Assembly: GCA_039180025.1 (NCBI GenBank)
Contig: JBCDDZ010000034.1
Location: 1 to 30,579 of the forward strand
Direction: 5' to 3'
Length of the DNA stretch: 30,579 nt
From: Algisphaera sp039180025
GTDB lineage: Bacteria > Planctomycetota > Phycisphaerae > Phycisphaerales > Phycisphaeraceae
Position 1 is the first letter of the stretch; every line of letters starts with the position of its first letter. The position numbers and the translations under genes were made by a program. The notes beneath the pieces are model-generated. The model saw only the letters and a list, made by a program, of their open reading frames with translations, searched no databases and was not told the DNA's origin. Below are positions 1-11,486 of this stretch, in pieces.

Positions 1-54
1 CCCGACCCCCGCGCGTCGGCGAGACGCTCCCCCCGCGAGGCCCGCCCCCGATGA
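1..54 (+). CDS. possible 3' end of an upstream gene (partial)
   Basis: A frame open from the first base ends in TGA at 52-54, and that stop overlaps the ATG of the MlaD-like gene as ATGA. The 17 visible codons are rich in Arg, Pro and Ala and carry no recognisable motif. In MCE/Mla operons the gene before mlaD is often the ABC ATPase, so this could be the tail of one, but that is inference from family context only. Confidence 0.3.
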   Translation, partial: PDPRASARRSPREARPR

Positions 55-1016
55 ATGACCGCCTTCGAAACACCGTGGTCGGCTTCACGACGCTGCTGGG
101 ACTCGTTGCCCTTGTAGGCTTGCTCCTCGCCTTCGGGTACGTCCCCCGGATGCTCCAGGGCGGCTACTACGTGACCCTGAATCTCCCCGACGCCTCGAGC
201 CTCAATCAGGGCAGCCGGGTCCAGCTCTCGGGTATCGATATCGGCGAGGTCGACCGCATCGAGTTCAGCCAGCCGCTGGGCACCGGCGTGACCGTCAAGC
301 TCCGCATCCGCGAAGAGGTCAAGATCCCCGTCAGCACCGTCGTCCGCGTCGATAAACCGCTGATCGGCGGCAGCCCCACGATCCGTTTCGTGGTCGATAA
401 CCCCGAAGGTCTACCCCCCAGCGCCTTCCTCGCCACCGACAACAACGCCGTGGTCACCGGCAGCCCCGGCGTCCTCGCGAACATCTTCGACCAGGTCGAC
501 CGCCTCGCCAACAGCTTCGACGCCCTGAGCGGCGAGTGGCAGGCGGTGGGGCAGAAAGTCAACGGCCTGCTTGAACCTCAGGACCTCGAAGCGGTCGAAG
601 ACGGCCAGGTCCCCGGCAACCTGACCACCGCCGTCGCGCGGATCGACCGGCGGATCGCCGAGTTCAAAGCCGTCCTCGAAGGCGTCGATTCGTTCGTCAA
701 CAACCCGCAACTCCGCGAAGACCTCACCACCACCGCCGCCAACGTGCGTCAGACCAGCGAAACCCTGGGCACGTCCCTCGGGAACCTCGAAACCCGCTAT
801 GTCACCCTCGCCGACGAGGTCGCGGCCGCGGTGGGGCAGATGAACACCCTGCTCGCCGCCGCCAACGATCCGGAGGGCACGGTCGGCAAGCTGATCCAGG
901 ACCCGTCGCTGTTTCAAAACCTCGACGACACCGCCCAGCGGATCGGCCAGGTCGCCGACGAGCTCAAGCTGCTGATCGAGAAATGGAAAGCCGAAGGCGT
1001 CCCGGTCAACCTCTAG
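51..1016 (+). CDS. MlaD/MCE-family lipid-transport substrate-binding protein
   Basis: Probable periplasmic, membrane-anchored component of an ABC-type lipid transporter that moves phospholipids between the inner and outer membranes. The 321-residue protein has a single N-terminal transmembrane segment (about residues 8-30). It is followed by an MCE domain (about 38-115) with the typical pattern of a hydrophobic strand, then 'GSRVQLSGIDIGEV', then 'PLIGGSPTIRF'. The C-terminal half (about 120-310) is predicted to be helical and contains repeated spaced hydrophobics, as in MCE proteins that form a helical barrel. The start at 51 overlaps the stop of the preceding frame (ATGA), which suggests translational coupling to an upstream Mla-type gene outside the window. 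No outer-membrane lipoprotein partner is visible downstream. The family call is firm; the exact substrate is not known. Confidence 0.85.
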   Translation: MNDRLRNTVVGFTTLLGLVALVGLLLAFGYVPRMLQGGYYVTLNLPDASSLNQGSRVQLSGIDIGEVDRIEFSQPLGTGVTVKLRIREEVKIPVSTVVRVDKPLIGGSPTIRFVVDNPEGLPPSAFLATDNNAVVTGSPGVLANIFDQVDRLANSFDALSGEWQAVGQKVNGLLEPQDLEAVEDGQVPGNLTTAVARIDRRIAEFKAVLEGVDSFVNNPQLREDLTTTAANVRQTSETLGTSLGNLETRYVTLADEVAAAVGQMNTLLAAANDPEGTVGKLIQDPSLFQNLDDTAQRIGQVADELKLLIEKWKAEGVPVNL

Positions 1017-1155
1017 CCCGCCCCCTTGTGACCCTTGACCCGCCGCCGGCCCGTCGTGACGCTCCCTGCCTGCAGGCGGCGGTCTCTTCGCTCCGGGGGG
1101 TATAAGCCAAGTCTCGATCCTTGATTGACTGAGTTTCCCCGCCGCTCTCGCCCCT

Positions 1156-2373
1156 ATGAAATACGTCATCATCATCCCCGACGGCGCCGCAGACCACCCC
1201 CTGGAGGAACTGGACGGGCAGACCCCGTTCGAAGCGGCGCGGACCCCACACCTCGACACGCTGGCGTCGGCGGGCCGACTGGGCACCGCCGCGACTACGC
1301 CTGACGGCATGCCCTGCGGCTCGGACGTCTGCACGATGTCTCTCCTGGGCTACGACCCCCGCCAGTATCACCGCGGCCGGGCCCCGCTCGAGGCCGCGGC
1401 TTTGGGCGTCGCCATGTCGCCCCAGGACTGGGTGTTCCGCGTCAACCTCGTCACGGTGATCGAGGGCAAGATGCAGGACCACTCGGCGGGCCACATCTCC
1501 TCGGCCGAGGGCCAACGGCTCCTGACCGAATTCGCGCAGCGCTGCGACTTCGACGGCGTCACCCTTTATCCCGGGGTCAGCTACCGCAACATCATGGTCG
1601 ACCGCCCGGCGGCCTCCGCCTCGCGCGACTGGTCCGAGCTGGTCACCGTCCCGCCCCACGACATCCCCGGCGAGCCGATCCGCAAACACCTGCCCGTCGG
1701 CGGCGACCACGCCAAACGGCTCCAGCAGTTCATCGCCGAGGGCGAGGTCTTCCTCGCGGACCACGAAATCAACCAGACCCGGACCGAGATGGGCGAGCTC
1801 CCCGCGACCCATTTCTGGCCTTGGGGCCAAGGCCAACGCCCCCTCATGCCCACCTTCGCCGAGCGTTTCGGCCTCCGAGGCGCGATGATCACCGCCGTCG
1901 ATCTGCTCGCGGGGATCAGCACGTTTATCGACTGGGACCGCCTCGACGTCCCGGGCCAAACCTCTTACCACGACACCGACTACGCCGCCGCCGGACGCTA
2001 CGGCGTCGCGGCCCTGGACGACTACGACGTGGTCTGCGTCCACATCGAAGCCCCGGACGAAGCCGCCCACGCCGCCGACGCCCGCACCAAAGTCGACGCC
2101 ATCTCCGCCATCGACCGGCACGTCTTCGGCCCCGTGCACGCCGCGCTCCAGGCCCGCGACGAACCCTGGCGGCTGCTTGTCCTTCCCGACCACTACACGC
2201 TCGTCGGCACGCGGAAGCACGACCCCACGCCCGTGCCCTTCCTCATGGCCGGCCACAAAGTCCACGGCCTCCGTGAACGCGCATTCACCGAAGCCCATGC
2301 CGCCGACAGCGACCTGCACATTACCCATGGCCACGAGCTCATGGAGTATTTCCTCCGCAGCGGGCTGGCCTGA
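1156..2373 (+). CDS. apgM: 2,3-bisphosphoglycerate-independent phosphoglycerate mutase (archaeal-type, ApgM)
   Basis: Interconverts 3- and 2-phosphoglycerate in glycolysis and gluconeogenesis in the cytoplasm. The protein has 405 residues, the usual size for ApgM, and belongs to the alkaline-phosphatase superfamily. The N-terminus has the metal-binding 'IIPDGAAD' (Asp9). 'GSDVCTMSLLGYDP' (55-68) holds the likely phosphorylated Ser56. Later metal-ligand blocks are visible at about 293-308 ('HIEAPDEAAHAAD') and 341-365 ('LPDHYT' then 'RKHDPTPVPF'). Some relatives are annotated as homoserine kinase-like proteins, but the residues seen fit phosphoglycerate mutase. It lies 140 bases after the MlaD gene, and no clear ribosome-binding site precedes the ATG. 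A TTGACT at 1125-1130 and TATAAG at 1111-1116 are present but do not form a well-spaced promoter. Confidence 0.88.
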   Translation: MKYVIIIPDGAADHPLEELDGQTPFEAARTPHLDTLASAGRLGTAATTPDGMPCGSDVCTMSLLGYDPRQYHRGRAPLEAAALGVAMSPQDWVFRVNLVTVIEGKMQDHSAGHISSAEGQRLLTEFAQRCDFDGVTLYPGVSYRNIMVDRPAASASRDWSELVTVPPHDIPGEPIRKHLPVGGDHAKRLQQFIAEGEVFLADHEINQTRTEMGELPATHFWPWGQGQRPLMPTFAERFGLRGAMITAVDLLAGISTFIDWDRLDVPGQTSYHDTDYAAAGRYGVAALDDYDVVCVHIEAPDEAAHAADARTKVDAISAIDRHVFGPVHAALQARDEPWRLLVLPDHYTLVGTRKHDPTPVPFLMAGHKVHGLRERAFTEAHAADSDLHITHGHELMEYFLRSGLA

Positions 2374-2463
2374 GCCCCTTCCGCCTGATCTCGGACTGGG
2401 CCCCGTCGCCGCCCCGAACCGCCAACCCGGCCTTGTCCGGTGTTGTCATCGCCCCGGGGTAGT

Positions 2464-2469
2464 TACACT
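2464..2469 (+). promoter_or_regulatory. -10-like hexamer TACACT for a leaderless transcript
   Basis: TACACT ends 7 bases before the ATG at 2477, so transcription would begin at or next to the start codon. No purine-rich ribosome-binding site lies in between. A TTGTCA at 2443-2448 is a possible -35, but its 15-base spacer is short. Confidence 0.45.
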
Positions 2470-2476
2470 CCCGGCT

Positions 2477-3277
2477 ATGCCCAGCCTCACCCAACGGACC
2501 TTCGAACGTATCCGCGACGACGTCTGCCAGCACATCCCCGCGGGCGGCCGTGTCCTCGAAGTGAGTTGTGCCCAGGGCGACCTGCTCAAAATGATCCGCG
2601 ACCGGGGCTACGAGGTCCGGGGCACAAACTTTTCCCGTTACGACGACGCGGACCCGTCGCTTGAGATGGACTGGGGCGTCGACCTCCTCGACCGCCTGCC
2701 TTACGAGGACGGGGCATTCGACGGCGTCGTGCTCGCCGATGTGATCGAGCACCTCTCCAGCCACGAGAAAGCGATCGCCGAGATCGCCCGCGTCCTGGCC
2801 CCCGGCGGCAAACTCATCGTTGCCACCCCGAACACCCTGCGGATCAACTCCCGGCTCCACTTCCTGTTCACCGGCTTCTTCAAGATCAAACGCAGCTTTG
2901 TTGCTTTCGACGTCTCCCCGCAGCACGCCTTCACCTTCCACAACCACCCGCCGCACCTGCCGGTCTATCTCTACCAGTGCCACGCCCACGGCCTCCCGTT
3001 CGTCGCCATCAGCACCCTCGAATGCAAGCCGAAATCCGTCTTGATGTGGCTGCTTTTCGCCCCCGTGATCTACCCCGTGACGTGGTACAAACTCAACCGG
3101 TCCGAGAAATTTCTCAAGGGCACCCCCGCTTCACGCATGCTCCTGAAAATCCTTACGTCCTTCCGGATGCTCTGCGGCGAAACCTGGGTCTGCGTGGTCG
3201 GCAAACCCTCAGCCCCCGTCGCGACAGACGATCAGCCTACCCAGACCCGACTCCCCGCATGGGCCGAGCGCTCGTAA
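2477..3277 (+). CDS. class I SAM-dependent methyltransferase
   Basis: A 266-residue cytoplasmic or membrane-associated methyltransferase of unknown substrate. The Rossmann-fold SAM site is seen as 'VLEVSCAQG' (26-34), followed by an acidic strand end and 'FDGVVLADVIEHL' (81-93), then 'APGGKLIVATPN' (108-119), the classic methyltransferase motif order. A hydrophobic stretch at about 188-204 could be a membrane-contact helix. The canonical GxGxG is altered to ExSCAQG, which some members of this superfamily tolerate. The ATG at 2477 is chosen because it directly precedes the SAM domain; upstream in-frame codons overlap apgM. The substrate might be a quinone, lipid or glycan precursor; the sequence does not decide. 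Confidence 0.75.
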   Translation: MPSLTQRTFERIRDDVCQHIPAGGRVLEVSCAQGDLLKMIRDRGYEVRGTNFSRYDDADPSLEMDWGVDLLDRLPYEDGAFDGVVLADVIEHLSSHEKAIAEIARVLAPGGKLIVATPNTLRINSRLHFLFTGFFKIKRSFVAFDVSPQHAFTFHNHPPHLPVYLYQCHAHGLPFVAISTLECKPKSVLMWLLFAPVIYPVTWYKLNRSEKFLKGTPASRMLLKILTSFRMLCGETWVCVVGKPSAPVATDDQPTQTRLPAWAERS

Positions 3278-3420
3278 GCACAGACCAATATTTCAAAAAC
3301 CCGCTTAAGCCCCGCCGCCATACCCAAGCGATCTGCTTGGCGGAAATCGGCCACCGGCAGAAAGCCTCGGCATTTTTCGCCGAAGGTTAGAACTAATCTT
3401 CTCCAGTCACGCCCGGGGGC

Positions 3421-3648
3421 CTAATCCTTCTCGACTTCGCTGGCGAGCTTGAGCACGTTGTTGCTGTCGTCCTTGGTGTTTTCGATGTAGAGGGCCGGGT
3501 CGTCCTGGCTCCCGTGACGGGTGACTTCGCTGCCGCCGATCTTGCGGGTGGTTTTTTCCGGAAAGATGCTTTTAATCTTGCCGTGGGCGTAGGAATCACC
3601 CCATTTCCATTTCACCGCGTCGCCTTCTTTAAATGAATGGTCAGACAT
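3421..3648 (-). CDS. small DUF2945-like protein (HVA1/TUDOR-type fold)
   Basis: A 75-residue cytoplasmic protein. The pattern 'FKEGDAVKWKWGDSYAHGKI' near the N-terminus, then a Lys/Thr-rich strand, then 'DDPALYIEN', resembles the DUF2945 (hypervirulence-associated protein, TUDOR-like) family in both order and length. Its molecular role is unknown. The ATG at 3648 is favoured over a longer start because AAGGAG (3661-3656 on the minus strand) sits 7 bases upstream, one of the few strong Shine-Dalgarno sequences in this window. It stands alone and convergent to the methyltransferase. The 143-base gap between them contains hairpins at 3324-3340 (CCAAGC/GCTTGG) and 3367-3383 (TCGGC/GCCGA). Confidence 0.7.
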   Translation of the reverse strand: MSDHSFKEGDAVKWKWGDSYAHGKIKSIFPEKTTRKIGGSEVTRHGSQDDPALYIENTKDDSNNVLKLASEVEKD

Positions 3649-3754
3649 TTTAAATCTCCTTGCGTGGTCGTGATCCGTCGCGGATCGGATGTTCAAGTCG
3701 GACCTTAGACGTCCGGCATGAAAGCCGCCCTAAGAAAACCGCCGGTCGGCCCAC

Positions 3755-3760
3755 TAGGAT
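3755..3760 (+). promoter_or_regulatory. -10-like hexamer TAGGAT for a leaderless ribF transcript
   Basis: TAGGAT ends 6 bases before the ATG at 3767, which would place the transcription start on the A of the start codon. No -35-like TTGACA is found at the expected distance. Confidence 0.4.
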
Positions 3761-3766
3761 GGCGTC

Positions 3767-4789
3767 ATGCCTCAGCGCTGTGTCCTGACCCTCGGCAACT
3801 TTGACGGCCCGCACGTCGGCCACCTGGCCATTCTCCGTTGTGCCCGGACCCTCGCCGACACCCACCGGGCCCGCGTCGTCGCACTGACGTTCGACCCGCC
3901 GCCGGTGCAGGTCCTCCGCCCCGGCCAGCAGCCCCCCGCCCTCACGCCGCTGGCCCAGCGCCTCGAACGTCTCCGGCGGGGCGGGGCCGACGACGTTCAC
4001 GTCCTGACCCCCACCCCCGAGCTGCTGGCCCGGTCCCCCGAGCAGTTCATCAAGCAGCTCGTCGAACGCTACCACCCGATCGCCATCGTCGAGGGCCCCG
4101 ACTTCCGCTTCGGCAAAGACCGGGCCGGGGACATGCAGACCCTCGCCGACCTCGGGCGGTCCTTGGATTTCGAGGCGGTCACCGTCCCCCGGCTCGAAAC
4201 GCCGCTCCACGACCTGACCCTGGCCCCGGTCAGCAGCTCGCTGGTGCGCTGGCTCGTCGGCCGGGGCCGCGTCGCCGACGCCGCCCGCTGCCTCGGCGAG
4301 CCGTTTTCCCTCACCGCCCCGATCATCCGCGGCGAGCAGCGCGGCCGGCAGCTCGGGATCCCCACGGCCAACCTCGACCCGGACACCCTCGCCCCCTACA
4401 TCCTCCCCGCCGACGGCGTCTACGCCGGCACCGCCGAGCTCCTCTCGCCCGCCCCCGACCCGAGCCCCGATTCAAGCCCCGAGCCCGAACGGTCCGACCC
4501 CTCGCCCCGCTTCCGGCCCGCCGCCATCTCCATAGGCATCAAACCCACTTTCGGCCAAAAAACCCTCACCGTCGAAGCCCACCTGCTCGACTACCACCCC
4601 CCGGACGCCGACGGCCTCTACGGCCGGACCCTCACCCTGCGCTTTGCCCGATGGGTCCGGGACCAGTACCCTTTCCCCGGGGTCCAAACGCTGCGCCAGC
4701 AGCTCCATCGCGATCTCCAGCAGACCCGCCGCTGGCACGCCGACGGGATGCTGACCCCCTCCGTTCCTCCCGCCCCGGTCAAGGCTTGA
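3767..4789 (+). CDS. ribF: bifunctional riboflavin kinase / FAD synthetase
   Basis: Phosphorylates riboflavin to FMN and adenylates FMN to FAD. The protein is 340 residues, slightly above the usual 310. The N-terminal nucleotidyltransferase domain shows 'GNFDGPHVGH' (10-19, with the HxGH motif), 'GPDFRFGKDRAGD' (110-122) and 'SSSLVR' (156-161, matching the usual S-S-T-x-I-R). The C-terminal kinase domain begins at about 185 with 'RGEQRGRQLGIPTANL' (188-203). A Pro/Ser/Asp/Glu-rich insertion (about 227-249) interrupts the kinase domain between strands and is probably a surface loop. The gene ends in TGA that overlaps the TTG start of the downstream phosphoesterase. That pairing is familiar from the rbfA-nrnA-truB-ribF neighbourhood of many bacteria. 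Confidence 0.92.
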   Translation: MPQRCVLTLGNFDGPHVGHLAILRCARTLADTHRARVVALTFDPPPVQVLRPGQQPPALTPLAQRLERLRRGGADDVHVLTPTPELLARSPEQFIKQLVERYHPIAIVEGPDFRFGKDRAGDMQTLADLGRSLDFEAVTVPRLETPLHDLTLAPVSSSLVRWLVGRGRVADAARCLGEPFSLTAPIIRGEQRGRQLGIPTANLDPDTLAPYILPADGVYAGTAELLSPAPDPSPDSSPEPERSDPSPRFRPAAISIGIKPTFGQKTLTVEAHLLDYHPPDADGLYGRTLTLRFARWVRDQYPFPGVQTLRQQLHRDLQQTRRWHADGMLTPSVPPAPVKA

Positions 4790-5865
4790 ACGCTCCGCCC
4801 TACACCCACTCCACGCTCGACCTCCCCGCGGTCGTCCACAAACTCCGCGCGCCCGGCGGCCCGGTCCTGGTCCTGACCCACGCCAAGCCCGACGGCGACG
4901 CCTTCGGTTCGCTCGTGGCCCTGGTCGCCGCGCTCCGGGCCCTCGGGCAGACCGCCCGCGGCGTGTTCGCCCCGCCCGTACCCGCGGCCCTGGCCCGGCT
5001 GCCCGGCGCGAACCTCGCCGACGTCTGGACCCCCGAGTACGCGCTCCCTTTCGACCCCGCGCTCTGCGTCGTGGTCGACACCGGAGCCTGGTCCCAGGTC
5101 GGACCGCTCCGCCCCGTCCTCGAGCCCCGTCTGGGCCGCACCCTCATCCTCGATCACCACCTCTCGGGCGACCTCCCCGCCGCCGACCGCTACGTCGATC
5201 CCGACGCCGCGGCCGCCTGTGAAGTCATCGCCGAGCTCATCGAGATCCTGCACCCCGCCGGGGAACGCGACCCCCTGCCCCCCGGCCGACGCGAAACCGA
5301 CACCGCCGGCTACGCCCCGCTCGCCCCGGTCATCCGCGACGCCCTGTTCGTCGGGATCGCCTCCGACACCGGCTGGTTCCGCTTCTCCAACGTCCGCCCC
5401 CAGACCCACGAACTCGCCGCCAAGCTCATCCGCCAGGGCACCGACCACGCCAGCCTCTACCAGAAGCTCGAACAGGCCGAGCGCCCCGAGAAGCTCGCCC
5501 TGCTCACCCGGGCCCTCCAGAACCTCTCCCTTCACGCCCGGGGCACGGCCGCCCTCATCACCCTCCGCCAAGAAGACTTCCGCGACACCGGCGCCCGCCC
5601 CGAGGAAACCGAACGCCTGATCGATACCCCCCAGATGGTCGGCGGGCTCGAAGTTTTCGTCGTCGCCACCGAGGCCGAGGACGGTACCACCCGCCTCAGC
5701 TTCCGCTCCAAACCCGCCTCCGACGACTCGGCCATCGACGTCTCGGCCCTCGCCAGCCGGTTCGGTGGCGGCGGCCACGCCCGCGCCGCCGGGGCCAAGG
5801 TCGATCGTCCCCTCGACGAGGTCCTCCCCGGGATCACCGCCGCCCTCGACGCGCTGGCCCCCTGA
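4786..5865 (+). CDS. DHH/DHHA1 phosphoesterase, NrnA-like (oligoribonuclease / pAp phosphatase)
   Basis: Likely degrades very short RNA oligonucleotides and may dephosphorylate 3'-phosphoadenosine 5'-phosphate in the cytoplasm. Metal-binding motifs are 'THAKPDGDAFGS' (31-42) and 'LDHH' (DHH at 123-125). The DHHA1 substrate-binding signature 'GGGGHARAAGA' lies at about 327-337. It is 359 residues long against about 310-340 for the family, the excess being a Pro/Arg-rich loop after the DHH motif. There is no ATG or GTG early enough to include the first motif. TTG at 4786 overlaps the ribF stop as TTGA, so a TTG start with translational coupling to ribF is the best reading. The frame extends further upstream, but only as a shadow of ribF. 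Confidence 0.85.
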   Translation: MNAPPYTHSTLDLPAVVHKLRAPGGPVLVLTHAKPDGDAFGSLVALVAALRALGQTARGVFAPPVPAALARLPGANLADVWTPEYALPFDPALCVVVDTGAWSQVGPLRPVLEPRLGRTLILDHHLSGDLPAADRYVDPDAAAACEVIAELIEILHPAGERDPLPPGRRETDTAGYAPLAPVIRDALFVGIASDTGWFRFSNVRPQTHELAAKLIRQGTDHASLYQKLEQAERPEKLALLTRALQNLSLHARGTAALITLRQEDFRDTGARPEETERLIDTPQMVGGLEVFVVATEAEDGTTRLSFRSKPASDDSAIDVSALASRFGGGGHARAAGAKVDRPLDEVLPGITAALDALAP

Positions 5866-6386
5866 GCCGCCGCTCTCCCGGTTTCTCTGCCCGGCCCTCC
5901 ACTACATCTAGCCCCCGACCCGTCTCCCGGCCTGCAGACGCGGACGGCGTCTTGTCTGCTTCGCCGCGTGGATCTGGTGGATAACTTGTCCTCCGCCGTC
6001 GTCAGTCTGTCATACAACTTAGAAAATACAAACAAAAACCAAATCGTCAAAAAAAGATGAATCCGGCTAATCCCCTGCGCCCGTGGCGCTTAAACAAAAA
6101 AGCGCCATTTCGACACTAGATTTGCTAAAGCTTCGTGTTGCAAACACAAGATATAGTAGATATGATCGTATCTCGGCCAAATCGGTCAGGCAGCCCGGAT
6201 GCAAGGGGCATTCAAAGGTCAGGAAACCAAAGTTTCCGTTCGAAGGTGACTCCGCACCGTGCCTATCGCCTCGCCTTGGTTTTCCGCAGCGGCCTCTAAC
6301 GCTTCGTATCTCTACCTCGTTCCGGCCCCTCCGCTCGCTCCGAACAACCTTCACTCGCCCGCTTGACCCCGACAGAGAACCCACCC
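5866..6386. other. 521-base AT-rich intergenic island with inverted repeats
   Basis: No convincing gene is seen on either strand. About 5990-6240 is strikingly AT-rich against its surroundings. It holds four inverted repeats: TGGCGCTT/AAGCGCCA (6084-6091/6100-6107); CTT-C-GTGTT/AACACAAG (6131-6150, one bulge); AGATATGATCGTATCT (6158-6173, palindrome with one mismatch); GGAAAC/GTTTCC (6222-6227/6232-6237). A sigma70-type promoter (6138-6166) lies inside it. The first repeat could act as a weak terminator for the phosphoesterase gene. The rest may be a regulated promoter plus a structured leader for dcd, or a small RNA. Confidence 0.5.
6138..6166 (+). promoter_or_regulatory. sigma70-type promoter upstream of dcd
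   Basis: TTGCAA (6138-6143) and TATGAT (6161-6166) are separated by exactly 17 bases, a 4/6 and 5/6 match to consensus. The near-palindrome at 6158-6173 covers the -10 box and a second inverted repeat covers the -35, so a repressor could bind here. The predicted start near 6173 would give dcd a leader of about 215 bases. Confidence 0.5.
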
Positions 6387-6971
6387 ATGCCCGTACTCTG
6401 CGACACCCAGATCCGCGAACTTGTCCCCATTGAGCCGTTTGAGGACGCCGTGAAACGCCCCGGCAAGATCAGCTACGGCGTCTCGTCCTACGGCTACGAC
6501 GTCCGCGTCGGCTCGCTCTTCAAGATCTTCACCAACGCCCCGACCGATGGCGGCATGTCTATCGTCGATCCTAAAAACTTCGACGACCGCAACTTCGTCA
6601 CCGTCGACACCGCCGACCCCACTTCCGGGGGCGGCCGCGACCACGTCATCGTCCCGCCCAACAGCTTCGCCCTCTGCGAGACCGTCGAGACCTTCGCCAT
6701 CCCCCGCGACGTCCTGGTGATCTGCGTCGGCAAGTCGACCTACGCCCGCTGCGGCATCATCGTCAACGTCACCCCCCTCGAGCCCGAGTGGCGCGGCAAG
6801 GTCACCATCGAGATCAGCAACACCACCCCGCTGCCCGCCAAGATCTACGCCAACGAAGGCATCGCCCAGATGATCTTCCTCAAAGCCGACCGCGTCTGCG
6901 GCCAGTCCTACGCCGACAAGTCCGGCAAGTACCAGGACCAGACCGGGCTGGTGTTGCCGAAGGTCGACTGA
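6387..6971 (+). CDS. dcd: dCTP deaminase
   Basis: Deaminates dCTP to dUTP for thymidylate synthesis; some relatives also hydrolyse the product to dUMP. The 194-residue length is normal for the trimeric Dcd/dUTPase-fold family. 'SSYGYDVRVG' (33-42) and the active-site block 'GKSTYAR' (115-121) are present. Aligning with E. coli Dcd by motif, Ser117, Arg121, Trp135 and Glu142 match the catalytic Ser111, Arg115, Trp131 and Glu138, with a two-residue-shorter loop between. The C-terminus keeps the nucleotide-covering 'GKYQDQTGL'. ATG at 6387 is preferred over a TTG eight codons upstream. With nrdJ shortly downstream, the region forms a deoxynucleotide-supply neighbourhood. Confidence 0.92.
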   Translation: MPVLCDTQIRELVPIEPFEDAVKRPGKISYGVSSYGYDVRVGSLFKIFTNAPTDGGMSIVDPKNFDDRNFVTVDTADPTSGGGRDHVIVPPNSFALCETVETFAIPRDVLVICVGKSTYARCGIIVNVTPLEPEWRGKVTIEISNTTPLPAKIYANEGIAQMIFLKADRVCGQSYADKSGKYQDQTGLVLPKVD

Positions 6972-7059
6972 CCCACCACCCCCCGGTTCAACGTCCCAGG
7001 CCCACCCGTCGCCATGTCGCCGCTTGCGGCCCGCTCCCGACCTACCCCCGGACCGCTCC

Positions 7060-7614
7060 ATGAACGATCAACCCGCACCCGCACCAAACGTCACCCACGT
7101 CCATGTGGAAAAGAGCCCGTCCAACGGCATGGGCACCGCTGGGTTCGTCTTGTCGCTCGTGGGCTGGGTCACCTGCGGCGTGCTCTGCCCCGTCGGGCTG
7201 GTCTTGAGCATCATCGGCGTCCGCCGCGAACCGCGCGGCCTCGCCATCGCCGGCATCATCATCGGGGCGCTCGGCTCGCTGTTCCTCTTGGTCATCGGCT
7301 TGGGCGTGATCGCCGGGATCCTCGGCCTGGGGGCAGCCTCCACCGTCATCGTCGCCTCCGCCCAGCAAGCGGCCGTCCAATTCAAAGCCACCGCCGAGGT
7401 CCAGGGCTATTACGCCCAGCAGGGCAGCCTCCCCGACCCCTCGACTTTCCGATCCCTCGACCCCGACTTCACCCAAGACACCATCCGTTACGAAACCCTC
7501 ACCACCGATTCCTTCCGCCTCACGACCCCCGGCTTCGACGGCGTCTTCGGCACCGACGACGACACCGTCAACGAAAACACCGTCACGAAATCCGGGAGCG
7601 CTCCGACCCCTTAG
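7060..7614 (+). CDS. DUF4190-like membrane protein with pseudopilin-like C-terminus
   Basis: A 184-residue inner-membrane protein of unknown function. After a hydrophilic N-terminus come two or three hydrophobic segments (about residues 27-105) with the pattern 'GFVLSLVGWVTCG...LSIIGVRREPRGLAIAGIIIGALGSL'. This is typical of DUF4190 proteins: two glycine-rich helices joined by a short basic loop. The soluble C-terminus (about 110-184) resembles the end of type II secretion pseudopilins: a small helical part, then 'GFDGVFGTDDDTVN', an Asp-rich turn like the calcium loop of GspG-like proteins. That second resemblance is inference from a short motif. It lies between dcd and nrdJ, 88 bases from each. 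Confidence 0.6.
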   Translation: MNDQPAPAPNVTHVHVEKSPSNGMGTAGFVLSLVGWVTCGVLCPVGLVLSIIGVRREPRGLAIAGIIIGALGSLFLLVIGLGVIAGILGLGAASTVIVASAQQAAVQFKATAEVQGYYAQQGSLPDPSTFRSLDPDFTQDTIRYETLTTDSFRLTTPGFDGVFGTDDDTVNENTVTKSGSAPTP

Positions 7615-7702
7615 CCTCGCCCCGATATACCCCCCGCTCCGGGCACGGATGACCCGCGGCAAACCCCATCGATCCCCCCCGTATACCCAGATCAGGAATC
7701 CC

Positions 7703-11239
<3,537 letters not shown>

Positions 11240-11417
11240 ACCAGACCTGACCGGTTTTGCCTATACCCAGAAGGGAGCCGGCGTTCGCAGGGGTCCACCC
11301 AAGGATGAGTCGCAGGACGCCCCGGACCCCGCTCCAACCCTCGACGGCGGACGCAAGACGCGACCCCCCGCCGGGGCCAAGGCCGGCCCCACGCCAACCA
11401 CGCTTCCTTCTCCTCCT

Positions 11418-11455
11418 CCCCCGACCGGACCCACCACCGGCCGGGGGATTTTTTT
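11418..11455 (+). terminator. rho-independent terminator after nrdJ
   Basis: CCCCCG-A-CCGG (11418-11428) pairs with CCGG-C-CGGGGG (11437-11447) around an 8-base loop, with one internal mismatch, and is followed by A and seven T. It is the strongest terminator in the window and isolates nrdJ from the next gene. Confidence 0.85.
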
Positions 11456-11474
11456 CCGCTCCCCCCAGCCCGGC

Positions 11475-11480
11475 TACTAT
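11475..11480 (+). promoter_or_regulatory. -10-like hexamer TACTAT for a leaderless transcript
   Basis: TACTAT ends 6 bases before the ATG at 11487, immediately after the nrdJ terminator, so the ABC cassette probably starts its own transcript here. There is no ribosome-binding site between the hexamer and the ATG. Confidence 0.45.
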
Positions 11481-11486
11481 CTGACC

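Noticed and set aside
6083..6433. Open frame starting with GTG on the + strand in the AT-rich island
   Set aside because: The product has no recognisable motif, shows no codon-position bias like that of the neighbouring genes, and runs into the dcd coding region in another frame.
7615..7702. Cobalamin riboswitch expected ahead of a B12-dependent reductase
   Set aside because: The 88-base gap is too short and shows no B12-box-like sequence.
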